Shown here: in pieces, positions 1 to 8,262 of the stretch
Position numbering within the stretch: the first letter of the stretch is position 1
How the letters are laid out: each line of letters opens with the position of its first letter
Assembly (NCBI RefSeq): GCF_000832065.1
Contig: NZ_JXQM01000022.1
Span: 1-47,939, forward strand
From: Nitrosospira sp. NpAV
GTDB taxonomy: Bacteria; Pseudomonadota; Gammaproteobacteria; Burkholderiales; Nitrosomonadaceae
Reading direction: 5' to 3'
Length of the DNA: 47,939 nucleotides
Translations under genes and position numbers: made by a program
The notes under the pieces: model-generated
Seen by the model: the letters and a program-made list of their open reading frames with translations, nothing else
Told to the model about the DNA's origin: nothing
Database searches by the model: none

Positions 1-267
1 CAGGCGTATGAATACGGACATGCCTATTCCGACCTCAACCTCAAGCTGACGACCGGCGCCTATGGTGCGTCGTTTTTCATGCTGACCGGTTTTCACGGCT
101 TCCATGTGACACTGGGCTCCATCATGCTGCTGGTGATATGGTTTCGGGTCATGGCGGGCCACTTCACGCCCGAGAATCACTTTGGCTTTGAAGGGGTCGC
201 CTGGTACTGGCACTTTGTGGACGTGGTCTGGCTGGGACTGTTTATCTTTGTCTACTGGTTGATATAA
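1..267 (+). CDS. ctaE: Cytochrome c oxidase subunit III, C-terminal part (5' end outside window)
   Basis: The frame is open from base 1 and ends at TAA 265-267, so only about the last 88 residues are present. The visible protein has the COX3 signature FFMLTGFHGFHVTLG, followed by hydrophobic helices and the ending VYWLI. Subunit III is a membrane subunit of aa3-type heme-copper oxidase that stabilises subunit I during proton pumping. The following genes (SURF1, heme O synthase, SCO) are assembly factors for the same enzyme, which supports the assignment. The start lies upstream of the window. Confidence 0.95.
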   Translation, partial: QAYEYGHAYSDLNLKLTTGAYGASFFMLTGFHGFHVTLGSIMLLVIWFRVMAGHFTPENHFGFEGVAWYWHFVDVVWLGLFIFVYWLI

Positions 268-276
268 GGTAGCTGT

Positions 277-319
277 CCGGACTTGAGGAATCGAGCTTTG
301 CGGCCGTCCTTAAGTCCGG
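277..319. terminator. Inverted repeat between ctaE and the convergent DUF2909 gene
   Basis: CCGGACTTGAGGA (277-289) pairs with TCCTTAAGTCCGG (307-319) over 13 bp with one G-T pair and a 17-nt loop. It lies between two convergent genes and may terminate both. No T-tract follows on either strand, so this is only a probable terminator. Confidence 0.5.
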
Positions 320-323
320 CGAA

Positions 324-515
324 TCACTGCAGCGGTATGAAGCCTAGATAAGTACCCGTCATCAGCAAGGCAAAGAGGAACATTGACAAACCAATGCGAA
401 AGGTCAGGGACCTGACAGTGCGCGTACCCTGTCCCTTGTCCTTGACCAGGTAATACAAAGCGGATGCCAAGCTGGTGAGTATGAAGAACAGAAATAGTGC
501 GACGACGATTTTCAA
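324..515 (-). CDS. Twin transmembrane protein, DUF2909 family
   Basis: A 63-residue protein with two hydrophobic helices (about residues 3-22 and 42-60) around a short basic loop containing KDKGQGTRTVR. This layout, and the position between oxidase subunit III and SURF1, fit the DUF2909 family, which is regularly found in cytochrome oxidase clusters of beta- and gammaproteobacteria. Its role is not known to me; help with oxidase assembly is inferred from position only. It is read opposite to the rest of the cluster. Another minus-strand frame overlaps the region but lacks membrane or family character. Confidence 0.85.
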   Translation of the reverse strand: MKIVVALFLFFILTSLASALYYLVKDKGQGTRTVRSLTFRIGLSMFLFALLMTGTYLGFIPLQ

Positions 516-576
516 GGCTAATTCCGGTTGTTGTAGGATTCAGGAACAAGTTTAGCCGAGTTCCACACACTATCCA

Positions 577-1299
577 ATGACTATTTCAGGCTGGCGGTTC
601 ACGCCGCGATTATGGTCAACAGTGACTGCGATGGTTGTTATAGTAATTATGTTGCAACTTGGTAACTGGCAACTCTCCCGAGCTCGGGAAAAGGAATCAA
701 GGCAGGAGCAGCTGGATTTGCGCTCCCGGCAACCGGCAGTAGCGTTGCCTGCAGTACCTGTCAAGTTTGAGGACATGCAATACCGGCATATAGAGGCTAG
801 TGGCGTTTATGTACCGGAACATACGATTTACCTAGATAATAAGATATATCAGGGAGTTGCAGGTTACCACATTATTACCCCCCTGAGGATCGGCGCAAGT
901 TCCATGCATGTTCTGGTAAATCGTGGCTGGGTAGCCGCGGACCGCGACCGTAGCAAGTTACCGCAGGTATCCACACCTGAGGGTCCGGTAGCGGTTTCAG
1001 GGGTAGCAGCATCCGCAACACAGAAAACGCTTGAGCTTTCCGATGAATTGGTATCCGGCCAGGTATGGGAAAATCTCGATCTGGAACGCTACCGCACAGT
1101 CACGGGGTTAACACTGCAGCCCGTGATGATATTGCAGCAGGATGATATAAAGGACGGCCTAGCGCGTCAGTGGACCCGGCCGGACTCGGGTGCGAGCAGG
1201 AACCTCGGTTATGCGTTTCAATGGTTCGCGATGGCATTCGCCGTATCGATTATTTATTTGGTGTTAAGTGTCAAACGAGAGCGCTCCGAAAGCAAATAG
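577..1299 (+). CDS. SURF1 family cytochrome oxidase biogenesis protein
   Basis: A 240-residue protein with the SURF1 layout: an N-terminal membrane helix (about 12-32) followed by LGNWQLSRA, a large periplasmic domain with YLDNKIYQGVAGYHI and VNRGWV, and a C-terminal helix (about 213-232) preceded by NLGYAFQWFAMA. SURF1 delivers or stabilises heme a during assembly of subunit I. The last 32 bases overlap the next gene, which suggests translational coupling. Family assignment is firm; the exact start (ATG at 577) is reasonable but no strong ribosome site was seen. Confidence 0.95.
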   Translation: MTISGWRFTPRLWSTVTAMVVIVIMLQLGNWQLSRAREKESRQEQLDLRSRQPAVALPAVPVKFEDMQYRHIEASGVYVPEHTIYLDNKIYQGVAGYHIITPLRIGASSMHVLVNRGWVAADRDRSKLPQVSTPEGPVAVSGVAASATQKTLELSDELVSGQVWENLDLERYRTVTGLTLQPVMILQQDDIKDGLARQWTRPDSGASRNLGYAFQWFAMAFAVSIIYLVLSVKRERSESK

Positions 1300-1882
1300 A
1301 ACAAATAGGCGTACGCTGATCTTGTTGGTGATACTGATGGCTGCGCCGATTATTGCTTCTTATACGCTTTACTTTTGGGAGGTGAAACCTGAGAGCATTA
1401 ACTATGGTGAATTGCTCGAAGTAAAACCCCTGGCGGGGGATGGTTTGAATCAATCCAACAATACCATTTTCCGCATGCGTGACCTACGCGGGAAATGGGC
1501 GCTGATATCAGTAGATTCAGGAAAATGCGATGAGTATTGCCGGAAAAAACTCTACTACATGCGCCAGGTCCGACTGATCCAGAATACCGAAAAAAACCGC
1601 ATAGAGCGGGTATGGTTAATAGACGATCCGGAAATACCGGCGCCTGAAATTGCGAGCGAATTTGAAGGCACATGGTTGGTTAATGCGAAAAATAGCGAAA
1701 TACTCACCCAAATTCCGGCGAAAGCATCGCGGCATGATCACATATACCTCATAGATCCCATTGGAAATTTGATGATGCGTTTTCCCAAAAATCCGGATCC
1801 TGCACTCATGGCTAAAGATATCAAACGGCTGCTCAAGGTGTCTCAACTGGAACACGCGATGGGGACGGATTCAAAGCATTAA
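1268..1882 (+). CDS. Membrane-anchored Sco-like protein of the oxidase cluster
   Basis: A 204-residue protein read from GTG inside the 3' end of the SURF1 gene, in another frame. It has one N-terminal helix (about 16-36) and a periplasmic domain. A CDEYC motif (C87, C91) and a downstream HDHIYLIDP segment (H156, H158) match the CxxxC plus His copper-site pattern of Sco proteins in order and spacing, although overall similarity looks low. Position in the oxidase cluster agrees with an assembly role. Similar genes are usually annotated only as hypothetical transmembrane or cytochrome-oxidase-associated proteins; the Sco-like reading is my inference from motifs. Confidence 0.8.
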   Translation: MSNESAPKANRTNRRTLILLVILMAAPIIASYTLYFWEVKPESINYGELLEVKPLAGDGLNQSNNTIFRMRDLRGKWALISVDSGKCDEYCRKKLYYMRQVRLIQNTEKNRIERVWLIDDPEIPAPEIASEFEGTWLVNAKNSEILTQIPAKASRHDHIYLIDPIGNLMMRFPKNPDPALMAKDIKRLLKVSQLEHAMGTDSKH

Positions 1883-2013
1883 GGCATACCAAGGCTTCAG
1901 CTCCATCCGGGAGGTAACGCATTGAGCAATAGATTACAACCGCAAGTAATTTGGTTTTCGTCAGATAGAGCAGGCGGATGTACCTGCGACAGATGAATTA
2001 GGAGATAACAATT

Positions 2014-2907
2014 ATGGCTACTACACTGGCTTGGCAACAAACCGCTTCGCGTCTGCAGGAATTTTACCGGCTAACCAAACCGAGGGTCGTGTCACTCATC
2101 GTTTTTACCGCGTTCATCGGCATGTTTCTCTCGGTCCCTGGCGCGGTTCCATTAAACGCGCTGATATTCGGTACGCTGGGAATTGCGCTCGTGGCAGGTG
2201 CGGCGGCGGCGGTAAACTGCCTGGTGGAACAAAAGCTCGATGCCGTCATGGCACGCACACGTGCCAGGCCGTTACCGCGGGGAAAGGTAACTTCTCCGGA
2301 AACCTTATTTTTTCTGGCACTCGTCGGCGGGGCGGGATTGCTGATTCTTCATGAACTGGTAAATCCCTTGACCATGTGGCTTACACTTGGCACATTTGTC
2401 GGTTACGCCATCATCTATACCGTCATATTGAAACCAATGACACCGCAGAATATCGTCATTGGCGGTGCTTCCGGTGCGATGCCGCCTGTGCTGGGTTGGG
2501 CGGCGGTGACGGGTGAAGTGACTGCCGATGCGCTGCTCCTGTTTCTCATCATCTTCGCATGGACACCTCCCCATTTCTGGGCGCTGGCGCTTTACCGCAA
2601 GCTGGAATACGCCAAAGTAGGAATGCCGATGTTGCCGGTAACCCATGGCGACAAATTTACGCGCCTGCATGTTCTCTTGTACACGCTGATACTGATTGGC
2701 GTGACGCTCATGCCCTACGCCACGCAAATGAGCGGACTCATCTATCTAATCGGCGCAGGAGTATTGGATGCGGTATTTCTATACTATGCGGTAAAGATCT
2801 ATCTTGACTATAGCGATCAGCTTGCGCGGAGAACCTTTCGCTACTCGATACTTTATCTGACGGCATTGTTCGCCGTGTTGCTGGTAGATCATTACATCCG
2901 ATTCTGA
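2014..2907 (+). CDS. ctaB: Protoheme IX farnesyltransferase (heme O synthase)
   Basis: A 297-residue UbiA-family prenyltransferase with about eight to nine membrane helices. The motif [19 protein letters not shown] (about residues 67-85) is the prenyl-diphosphate/Mg site of heme O synthases, and [10 protein letters not shown] is a second family signature. It attaches a farnesyl group to heme b, giving heme O, the precursor of heme A for the oxidase encoded upstream. ATG at 2014 has a good AGGAG site nearby. The expected neighbour heme A synthase (ctaA) is absent from the 131-bp gap upstream, where I saw no gene. Confidence 0.96.
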   Translation: MATTLAWQQTASRLQEFYRLTKPRVVSLIVFTAFIGMFLSVPGAVPLNALIFGTLGIALVAGAAAAVNCLVEQKLDAVMARTRARPLPRGKVTSPETLFFLALVGGAGLLILHELVNPLTMWLTLGTFVGYAIIYTVILKPMTPQNIVIGGASGAMPPVLGWAAVTGEVTADALLLFLIIFAWTPPHFWALALYRKLEYAKVGMPMLPVTHGDKFTRLHVLLYTLILIGVTLMPYATQMSGLIYLIGAGVLDAVFLYYAVKIYLDYSDQLARRTFRYSILYLTALFAVLLVDHYIRF

Positions 2908-2917
2908 AACTATTTGC

Positions 2918-3517
2918 ATGAGGTCTCGTACCTTCTATGCGATCATAATATGGTCGGCGGTCCTTGCGATGGCCGCTTGCGGGAATACCGCAAAGCCAAC
3001 TTTCCTGGCAACGGATGTCACAGGGGCCGAATTCGGTAGGGATTTCAAACTCGCCGACCATAAGGGTACATCCAGAACTCTCGCTGATTTCAAGGGTAAA
3101 GCGGTAGTTCTCTTTTTTGGATATACACACTGTCCCGACATATGTCCCGCCACCATGGGAGAAATTGCCGCCGCCCTGCAGAAGTTGGGTAAAGACGCGG
3201 CGCGTGTGCAGGTGTTATTCGTTACCGTTGATCCGGAACGCGATACCCCAGAGCGGTTGGCGCAATATTTATCGGCATTCAGTCCGGCATTCCTGGGACT
3301 TCATGGCGATCCGCAAACAACCAAAGATATCGCCGGCGAATTTAAGGTTGTTTATCAGAAACAGATGGGAGATCAACCGGATCACCACACCATGGATCAT
3401 TCTTCCGGGACCTATATTTTTGATCCGAAAGGAAAACTCAGGTTGTACGTGAGTAACGGCGCGGGCCGCGATGTTTTTGCCCATGACATCACGGAACTAT
3501 TGAGAACGTCCGCGTAG
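2918..3517 (+). CDS. SCO1/SenC family copper chaperone lipoprotein
   Basis: A 199-residue protein starting 10 bp after ctaB, so probably co-transcribed. The N-terminus is a lipoprotein signal ending AMAAC (Cys21). The thioredoxin-like domain carries HCPDIC (C72, C76) and a later His in DHSSGTYIFDP (H161), the three copper ligands of Sco proteins. It would load the CuA site of oxidase subunit II. With the Sco-like gene at 1268 there are two Sco-type proteins in the cluster, one with weak similarity and this canonical one. Confidence 0.95.
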   Translation: MRSRTFYAIIIWSAVLAMAACGNTAKPTFLATDVTGAEFGRDFKLADHKGTSRTLADFKGKAVVLFFGYTHCPDICPATMGEIAAALQKLGKDAARVQVLFVTVDPERDTPERLAQYLSAFSPAFLGLHGDPQTTKDIAGEFKVVYQKQMGDQPDHHTMDHSSGTYIFDPKGKLRLYVSNGAGRDVFAHDITELLRTSA

Positions 3518-3521
3518 CGTG

Positions 3522-3545
3522 CCTGCGTTATGCGGGAGACGCAGG
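3522..3545 (+). terminator. Short hairpin after the oxidase cluster
   Basis: CCTGCGT (3522-3528) pairs with ACGCAGG (3539-3545) with a 10-nt loop, just after the SCO stop codon and before the end of the convergent FAD oxidase gene. The T-tract is poor, so this is a weak terminator call. Confidence 0.4.
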
Positions 3546-3592
3546 TTCAAAGCGCTTATTTGCATTGTTCCAGAGTGATATGTGATACGTCT

Positions 3593-4963
3593 TTACCCGG
3601 GAAATAATTTTCCCGGGTTAAGAATATTGCGTGGATCAAATACCCGCTTGATATCTTTCATCAGTACCAGTGTTGTCGAGTCGATCTCCTTGCTCACATA
3701 TGCGCGTTTTTCGCTACCCACTCCATGCTCGCCCGATAATGTGCCATTGAGCCTGATTACCAGATCGAACATCTCATTCAGACATTTTTCCGCCCGGCTC
3801 ATTTCATCCCCTGCGTCAGGATTTACCAGCAGATTGACATGGATATTGCCGTTGCCGGCATGACCAAAATTGACGTTGGCAATTCCGTACCTGCTGGTTA
3901 ACTGCGCCAGCTCTTCCAGAAATTCCGGTAATGCCGAAACGGGAACTACAATATCTTCATTAATTTTCTTTGGTGCAATATCGCGCAACAGCGGGGATAG
4001 CGTCTTACGCGCCAACCACAAAGTAGCGGCGTCCGCAACTTCCTCCACAAGAATCAGTCCCGTATTGCGGCAGGCTTCGCGGATGGACGCGCTTAATGCC
4101 GAAATATAACGAGAAGGTCCATCTACCTCAATCATCAGCATGGCACCGGTATCCGCAGGTACCATGTCGGGAAAGCGTCCGCGTATTAGATTAAGCGCGC
4201 CTGCATCCAGGAACTCCAGCGCACTAGGGGTTTCGGGAAGTGCCATAATCCTGACGATGGCTGAAGCGCAGCTTCTGGCATCGCGATAATGCGCGGTAAG
4301 CCCGCTACGGGCCTGAGGAAGCGGGGTAAGTTTGAGAGTCGCCTCCGTGATGACAGCCAGCGTGCCCTCGGAACCGACCAGAAGCCGCGTTAAATCGTAG
4401 CCTACGACACCTTTAGTGGTATAGCATCCGGTTTTAATAAATTTCCCCGCTCCCGTCACCGCCCTCAGCCCCAGCACATGGTCCCGAGTCGTTCCATACT
4501 TCACCGCATGGGGACCCCCTGCGGAGGTAGCAAGATTCCCGCCTATGCTCGAATAGGCGGCACTGGACGGATCGGGAGGCCAAAAAAAACCATGGGGCTT
4601 AGCCGCCTCCTGTATTGATTGATTGAGAACGCCCGGCTCGGCGACAATCACCCGATTTGCCGGATCCACCGAAATAACACGCAGCATGCGTTCCAGCGAC
4701 AATGCCACCCCACCTTGTTCGGGAAGGCTTCCTCCTGACGTACCTGTGCCGCGCCCGCGTGGAGTGAGGGGGACGCAGTGATCGTTGCAAAGCGCTACGA
4801 TGGCTTGAACTTCCTCTGCTGTCACCGGGAAAGCAACCGCCGCAGGCGGAAATATCTTTCGGCTATTGTCGTAGGCGTAGGTATAACAGTCTACCGGATC
4901 CGTAAGCAGCCGATCGGATGGCAGAAGATTCCGGAGCTGAACAATGAAGTCAACGGGAAGCAT
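3593..4963 (-). CDS. FAD-binding oxidase/dehydrogenase (GlcD / D-lactate dehydrogenase type)
   Basis: A 456-residue protein when started at ATG 4963, giving the N-terminus MLPVDFIVQLRNLLPSDRLL. The reading frame is open to 5029, but that extension would overlap the upstream gene and is not typical of the family. The FAD-binding 4 domain shows PRGRGTGTSGGSLP and SSIGGNLATSAGGPHAVKYG. The C-terminal FAD-oxidase domain has NFGHAGNGNIHVNLL and LSGEHGVGSEKR. Members oxidise 2-hydroxyacids such as D-lactate or glycolate and pass electrons to the respiratory chain; the substrate cannot be decided. It lies 62 bp downstream of dolP on the same strand. Confidence 0.92.
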   Translation of the reverse strand: MLPVDFIVQLRNLLPSDRLLTDPVDCYTYAYDNSRKIFPPAAVAFPVTAEEVQAIVALCNDHCVPLTPRGRGTGTSGGSLPEQGGVALSLERMLRVISVDPANRVIVAEPGVLNQSIQEAAKPHGFFWPPDPSSAAYSSIGGNLATSAGGPHAVKYGTTRDHVLGLRAVTGAGKFIKTGCYTTKGVVGYDLTRLLVGSEGTLAVITEATLKLTPLPQARSGLTAHYRDARSCASAIVRIMALPETPSALEFLDAGALNLIRGRFPDMVPADTGAMLMIEVDGPSRYISALSASIREACRNTGLILVEEVADAATLWLARKTLSPLLRDIAPKKINEDIVVPVSALPEFLEELAQLTSRYGIANVNFGHAGNGNIHVNLLVNPDAGDEMSRAEKCLNEMFDLVIRLNGTLSGEHGVGSEKRAYVSKEIDSTTLVLMKDIKRVFDPRNILNPGKLFPG

Positions 4964-5025
4964 TCTTAGAAAACAGCTAAACGGCGCCGCCGGTAGCCAA
5001 CGATTTAATGATAAAAATAGCGGGG

Positions 5026-5616
5026 TCAACCTTGGTATTCAAAAACTTTCACCACCTTTTTTACGCCACTGGTCGAACTCGCAACTTCCACCGCGCTCTC
5101 GGCCTCCTTGCGGCTTACCATGCCCAGAAGGAACACGACACCGTTTTCCGTAACGACTTTTACATGATTAACCTGGAATTTCCCGGCGTCGATAAAGCGT
5201 CCTTTAACTTTAGACGTAATCAATGCATCATTACTGCGAGACATGAATGAGCTTATCCCGGCTACGGCTATTTCGTTAGTCACGTTGCGTACATTTTCGA
5301 CACCCGTGACCAGATCTCCAATTTCCTTTTTTATATTTTCAGACGGAACTTCTCCCGTGAGCAGCACGTTGCGATTAAAGCTTGTCACATTCACGTGAAC
5401 ATTACTCCCAAATTTCTCACTGATGCGCCGCCCACCTTTTATTTCGATGCCCTCGTCTTCGACAAAAATACCTCCAGTACGCCGATCCTGAGATACTGCT
5501 ACACCTGTTCCAACACCGGATACCACACCGGCCGCGATCAACGCGGCACACCCGGGCAGAAACGGAAACAGCAACGCCAGCAAAAACAGCCATCCTCCAC
5601 CCAAACTTCTCATCAA
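5026..5616 (-). CDS. dolP: BON-domain outer-membrane lipoprotein (DolP/YraP type)
   Basis: A 196-residue protein with a lipoprotein signal ending FLPGC, a GVVSGVGTGVAVSQDRRTGG segment and two BON domains (about 55-120 and 130-195; core LLTGEVPSE and VFLLGMVSRKEAE). This is the DolP/YraP layout; the protein binds anionic lipid at the division site and supports outer-membrane integrity. The neighbours yraN and rsmI are the usual companions of this gene. The SIS-domain gene (diaA/gmhA-like) often found between yraN and dolP is missing: only about 110 bp separate the two. Confidence 0.93.
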   Translation of the reverse strand: MMRSLGGGWLFLLALLFPFLPGCAALIAAGVVSGVGTGVAVSQDRRTGGIFVEDEGIEIKGGRRISEKFGSNVHVNVTSFNRNVLLTGEVPSENIKKEIGDLVTGVENVRNVTNEIAVAGISSFMSRSNDALITSKVKGRFIDAGKFQVNHVKVVTENGVVFLLGMVSRKEAESAVEVASSTSGVKKVVKVFEYQG

Positions 5617-5727
5617 TACTCTCCTATGTAAAAAACATCTGCCATATTCTCCAGCCGCATCAAGCGGTCTATCGAGGGTTACCGAAAAAAGTACCAGGAT
5701 GGTAATGTCCCCGACCCGATAATAAAG

Positions 5728-6066
5728 TTACTCATCAAAGGCATTTTTTATCCACTCTATCTTTCCACCGTTGGAGCCCGACAGCAACACCGCATCAAAA
5801 CGACAAGGAGGTACCGCCTTTAAGCCGGCAAGATAATGTTGCGCTGTACGTAACAGCTTCGCCTGTTTGAGCGACGTAATGCTAGCCGCCGCCCCACCAA
5901 AAACTAAACTCGTACGCAACCGTACTTCGACAAAAACCAGCACTTCCCCATCTCTCATGATGAGATCAATCTCACCAAAGCGGCACCGGTAATTCCGCTC
6001 AAGTAATCTAAGGCGCTGATGCAAGAGAAATGTCTCAGCGCACCGTTCGGCTTCGCCGCCCTTCAT
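5728..6066 (-). CDS. yraN: YraN family (UPF0102) nuclease-fold protein
   Basis: Started at ATG 6066 the protein has 112 residues, close to the usual family length of about 115-125, beginning MKGGEAERCAETFL. It has the family core LERNYRCRFGEIDLIMRDG (E, D of the endonuclease-like fold) followed by VLVFVEVRLRTS, where a Lys is more usual near the end. The frame is open to 6198, but the extra 44 residues do not resemble the family. Function is not established; the fold suggests a Holliday-junction-resolvase-like nuclease. It is divergent from rsmI, as in many proteobacteria. Confidence 0.88.
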   Translation of the reverse strand: MKGGEAERCAETFLLHQRLRLLERNYRCRFGEIDLIMRDGEVLVFVEVRLRTSLVFGGAAASITSLKQAKLLRTAQHYLAGLKAVPPCRFDAVLLSGSNGGKIEWIKNAFDE

Positions 6067-6451
6067 ATCCACATGCCCGCATAATCCCGGCTCATCAAGG
6101 TGATAAGCGTATCGCCCTCTTGGCTCTTGCAGCTTCGCATAATGTAAATATAAGGTAGTACGATAGCATAGACTGAGAACATTAAGGGCTTTCGCCATAA
6201 CCCTCCGCGATAACCAATATTATATTTCACAATGCCCCACAATTCGATCATGGCGCTTTATCGCTAATTTCTTGGATCACCGGTACCCGGGAACTCAGAG
6301 GCAGTAACCGAGACCTGCTGTTCATTCCAGAAAAGTTCATGGCGTTTATCTCGTCCGCGTACGCATACCTGTCGTAAAATCAATTCCGTTCAATTAAAAA
6401 GCTGGCAAGTTGCCTTATAGCACGCCCATTCATGAAGACAATCCAACTAGC

Positions 6452-7306
6452 ATGAATCCCATCAATACAATATCCGGCGGCACACTCTATATCGTTGCCA
6501 CCCCCATAGGAAACCTGCGCGACATTAGTTTGCGGGCGTTGGACGTACTCTCTGCGGTGGATATCATCGCTGCCGAGGATACCCGTACGACTGCGCCCCT
6601 GTTGACGCATTATTCGATCGCCAAGAAGATAATGGCATTGCATCAGCACAACGAGCGCGCTATGGCGACAAAGGTCATAAATTTGCTCGCGCAGGGAAAA
6701 TCCATCGCTCTCGTCACCGATGCCGGAACGCCGGGAATTTCCGACCCCGGTGGAGCCCTAGTGAGGCTGGTGCGGGATCAGGGTCATAAGGTTATTCCGA
6801 TTCCGGGGGCCAATGCGGCAATTTGTGCCTTGTCCGCCTCAGGGATCGATACGCCTCATTTTTTATTTTATGGGTTTCTCCCTGCTAGTTCGGGGCATCG
6901 CAAACGCGAACTGGAGGCCTTGAAATCGCAGCCGAGCACGCTGGTATTTTACGAAGCCCCCCATCGCATAGTTGAGTGCGTGGCCGATCTGGCCGACGTG
7001 CTGGGCATGCATCGCCAAATCACCATTGCCAGAGAATTGACCAAAGTGTTCGAGACTTTCCACAGCTGTGTCTTGCGCGATGCCTGCGCGTGGCTGCAAG
7101 CCGAGCCTAACCGTCAGAAGGGCGAGTTCGTGCTGTTACTCTCTGGCGCTGAAGAAGATAAAGGGGAGGTCAGCGACTGGGCACGACGTACACTGACGCT
7201 TCTCCTGGAAGATCTGCCGCTGAAACAGGCTGTCAAACTCGCTGCGGCGATAACCGGCGAAAGTAAAAATACGCTGTATGCGTTGGCCTTGGCGCTAAAA
7301 GGGTGA
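6452..7306 (+). CDS. rsmI: 16S rRNA (cytidine-1402-2'-O)-methyltransferase RsmI
   Basis: A 284-residue protein from ATG 6452 (MNPINTISGGTLYIVATPIG). An upstream TTG at 6410 would add 14 residues without family character. Motifs of the tetrapyrrole-methylase fold are clear: ATPIGNLRDIS, EDTR, TDAGTPGISDPG, PGANAA and FYEAPHR. It 2'-O-methylates C1402 of 16S rRNA in the decoding centre. It is divergent from yraN-dolP, and 6067-6451 holds the shared promoter region. Between 6199 and 6451 I saw no further gene. Confidence 0.96.
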   Translation: MNPINTISGGTLYIVATPIGNLRDISLRALDVLSAVDIIAAEDTRTTAPLLTHYSIAKKIMALHQHNERAMATKVINLLAQGKSIALVTDAGTPGISDPGGALVRLVRDQGHKVIPIPGANAAICALSASGIDTPHFLFYGFLPASSGHRKRELEALKSQPSTLVFYEAPHRIVECVADLADVLGMHRQITIARELTKVFETFHSCVLRDACAWLQAEPNRQKGEFVLLLSGAEEDKGEVSDWARRTLTLLLEDLPLKQAVKLAAAITGESKNTLYALALALKG

Positions 7307-7397
7307 GACAAAATAATGGCACATAGTAAGATAACTGTCATTCGCGGGGACTAAAATGCAAAATACACAATCAATAGAAGCCCACAGTCCCCTATCT

Positions 7398-7426
7398 TTG
7401 ATCCCCCGGGGGTCTTCGGTTATAAT
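7398..7426 (+). promoter_or_regulatory. Sigma-70-type promoter for the thioredoxin-like gene
   Basis: TTGATC (7398-7403) and TATAAT (7421-7426) are 17 bp apart, close to the sigma-70 consensus, and lie about 85 bp upstream of ATG 7512. There is no competing gene in 7307-7511. Confidence 0.7.
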
Positions 7427-7511
7427 CGTTGTGTCGCACGGTTGCAGCTTAACTCGTTCTTGCGAACGTGGGTAGTCCCCACTGACATCTAACTATTTGG
7501 AGATATCGACT

Positions 7512-7751
7512 ATGAAAACACCCGCTACCTTTTATCATGCTGGTTGTCCTGTATGTGTCGAGGCCGAGCGTCAGATTGCTGACGCCTTGGATCCCGCCCG
7601 CTACGATGTGGAACTTGTGCATCTCGGTGAGCACGCGGATCGCATTGCAGCTGCTGAAGCGGCTGGCGTGAAGTCAGTGCCCGCAATCGTCATCAACGGC
7701 GCACCTTTCCACATCAACTTCGGCGCCCCGCTTTCAGCGTTGAAGTCTTAA
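7512..7751 (+). CDS. Small thioredoxin/glutaredoxin-like protein
   Basis: A 79-residue protein starting MKTPATFYHAGCPVCVEAER. CPVC (C12, C15) sits in the position of a thioredoxin-fold active site after the first strand, and KSVPAIVINGAPFHIN contains the cis-proline segment (VPA). It is shorter than a classical thioredoxin, closer to a glutaredoxin-like minimal fold. ATG 7512 follows a GGAG site; an upstream in-frame ATG at 7497 is less likely. The gene stands alone between its own promoter and a terminator-like hairpin. Its substrate is unknown. Confidence 0.8.
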   Translation: MKTPATFYHAGCPVCVEAERQIADALDPARYDVELVHLGEHADRIAAAEAAGVKSVPAIVINGAPFHINFGAPLSALKS

Positions 7752-7762
7752 TTCCAGCGGAC

Positions 7763-7780
7763 GGCGGGCGGATGCCCGCC
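7763..7780 (+). terminator. GC-rich hairpin after the thioredoxin-like gene
   Basis: GGCGGGC (7763-7769), loop GGAT, GCCCGCC (7774-7780), 11 bp after the stop codon. Only ATTTCC follows, so termination is likely but weak. Confidence 0.6.
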
Positions 7781-8017
7781 ATTTCCGGAAGCATTATTTC
7801 CTGTCATTCACAATGAATCCAGCTGTCAGGGTTCCCAACCGGCACTCAATATTGGCAAGTCTCCTTTAGAGCGGGCTCATTCGTTGCCAAGACGATTTTA
7901 CGTGGCACTCCACCCGAGCAAATCCAAGCATTATTCCCTATAGCGCAGTCAATCCTTGCATGCGAATGCGCGAGCGGTTCCGATTTGGCACTTAGAAGCC
8001 ACATGATCTTAAATCCG

Positions 8018-8046
8018 TTGACCGCCATTTAATGGATCAGTGTTAT
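8018..8046 (+). promoter_or_regulatory. Possible promoter upstream of sixA
   Basis: TTGACC (8018-8023), a 17-bp spacer and TGTTAT (8041-8046). If used, transcription would start before the repeat at 8075-8250 and place it in a leader of about 200 nt before sixA. The rest of 7781-8017 shows no gene or structure that I recognise. Confidence 0.4.
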
Positions 8047-8074
8047 GATTAATAATAATATTCCGCATTATTTA

Positions 8075-8250
8075 GTGCTCACCTTTGGGTGGGGCCGTTA
8101 CAGCGCGAATGGCAAAGTTTTGATGGCACATGGTTGCGTTGTTCACAATGCCCTGGAATAGAGCGATTATTCCGTTTCTTGGTACCTTGTCCCACCCTAA
8201 ACACCGCGCACTTCACCCCGATAAACTATCGGATTCAGGATGATTTTATA
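8075..8250 (+). repeat. Dispersed leader repeat, copy upstream of sixA (long form)
   Basis: Begins with a hairpin CTCACC (8078-8083) / GGTGGG (8088-8093). It then has GGCACATGG, GTTGTTC, CCTGGAAT and ACCTTGT blocks shared with the copy at 30196-30363. It ends with CTTCACCCCG and the core AACTATCGGATTCAGGAT (about 8225-8242). The end lies about 20 bp before the sixA start, in the same direction. Confidence 0.75.
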
Positions 8251-8262
8251 AGGAGAGCAGAT

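Noticed and set aside
6067-6198. Longer yraN start at 6198
   Set aside because: The extra 44 residues do not resemble the family, while ATG 6066 gives a normal-length protein.
8134-8150. Sigma-54-like sequence (TGGCAC then TTGC) in the sixA leader repeat
   Set aside because: The spacing between GG and GC is one base short, and the gshB copy of the repeat does not keep the GC element.
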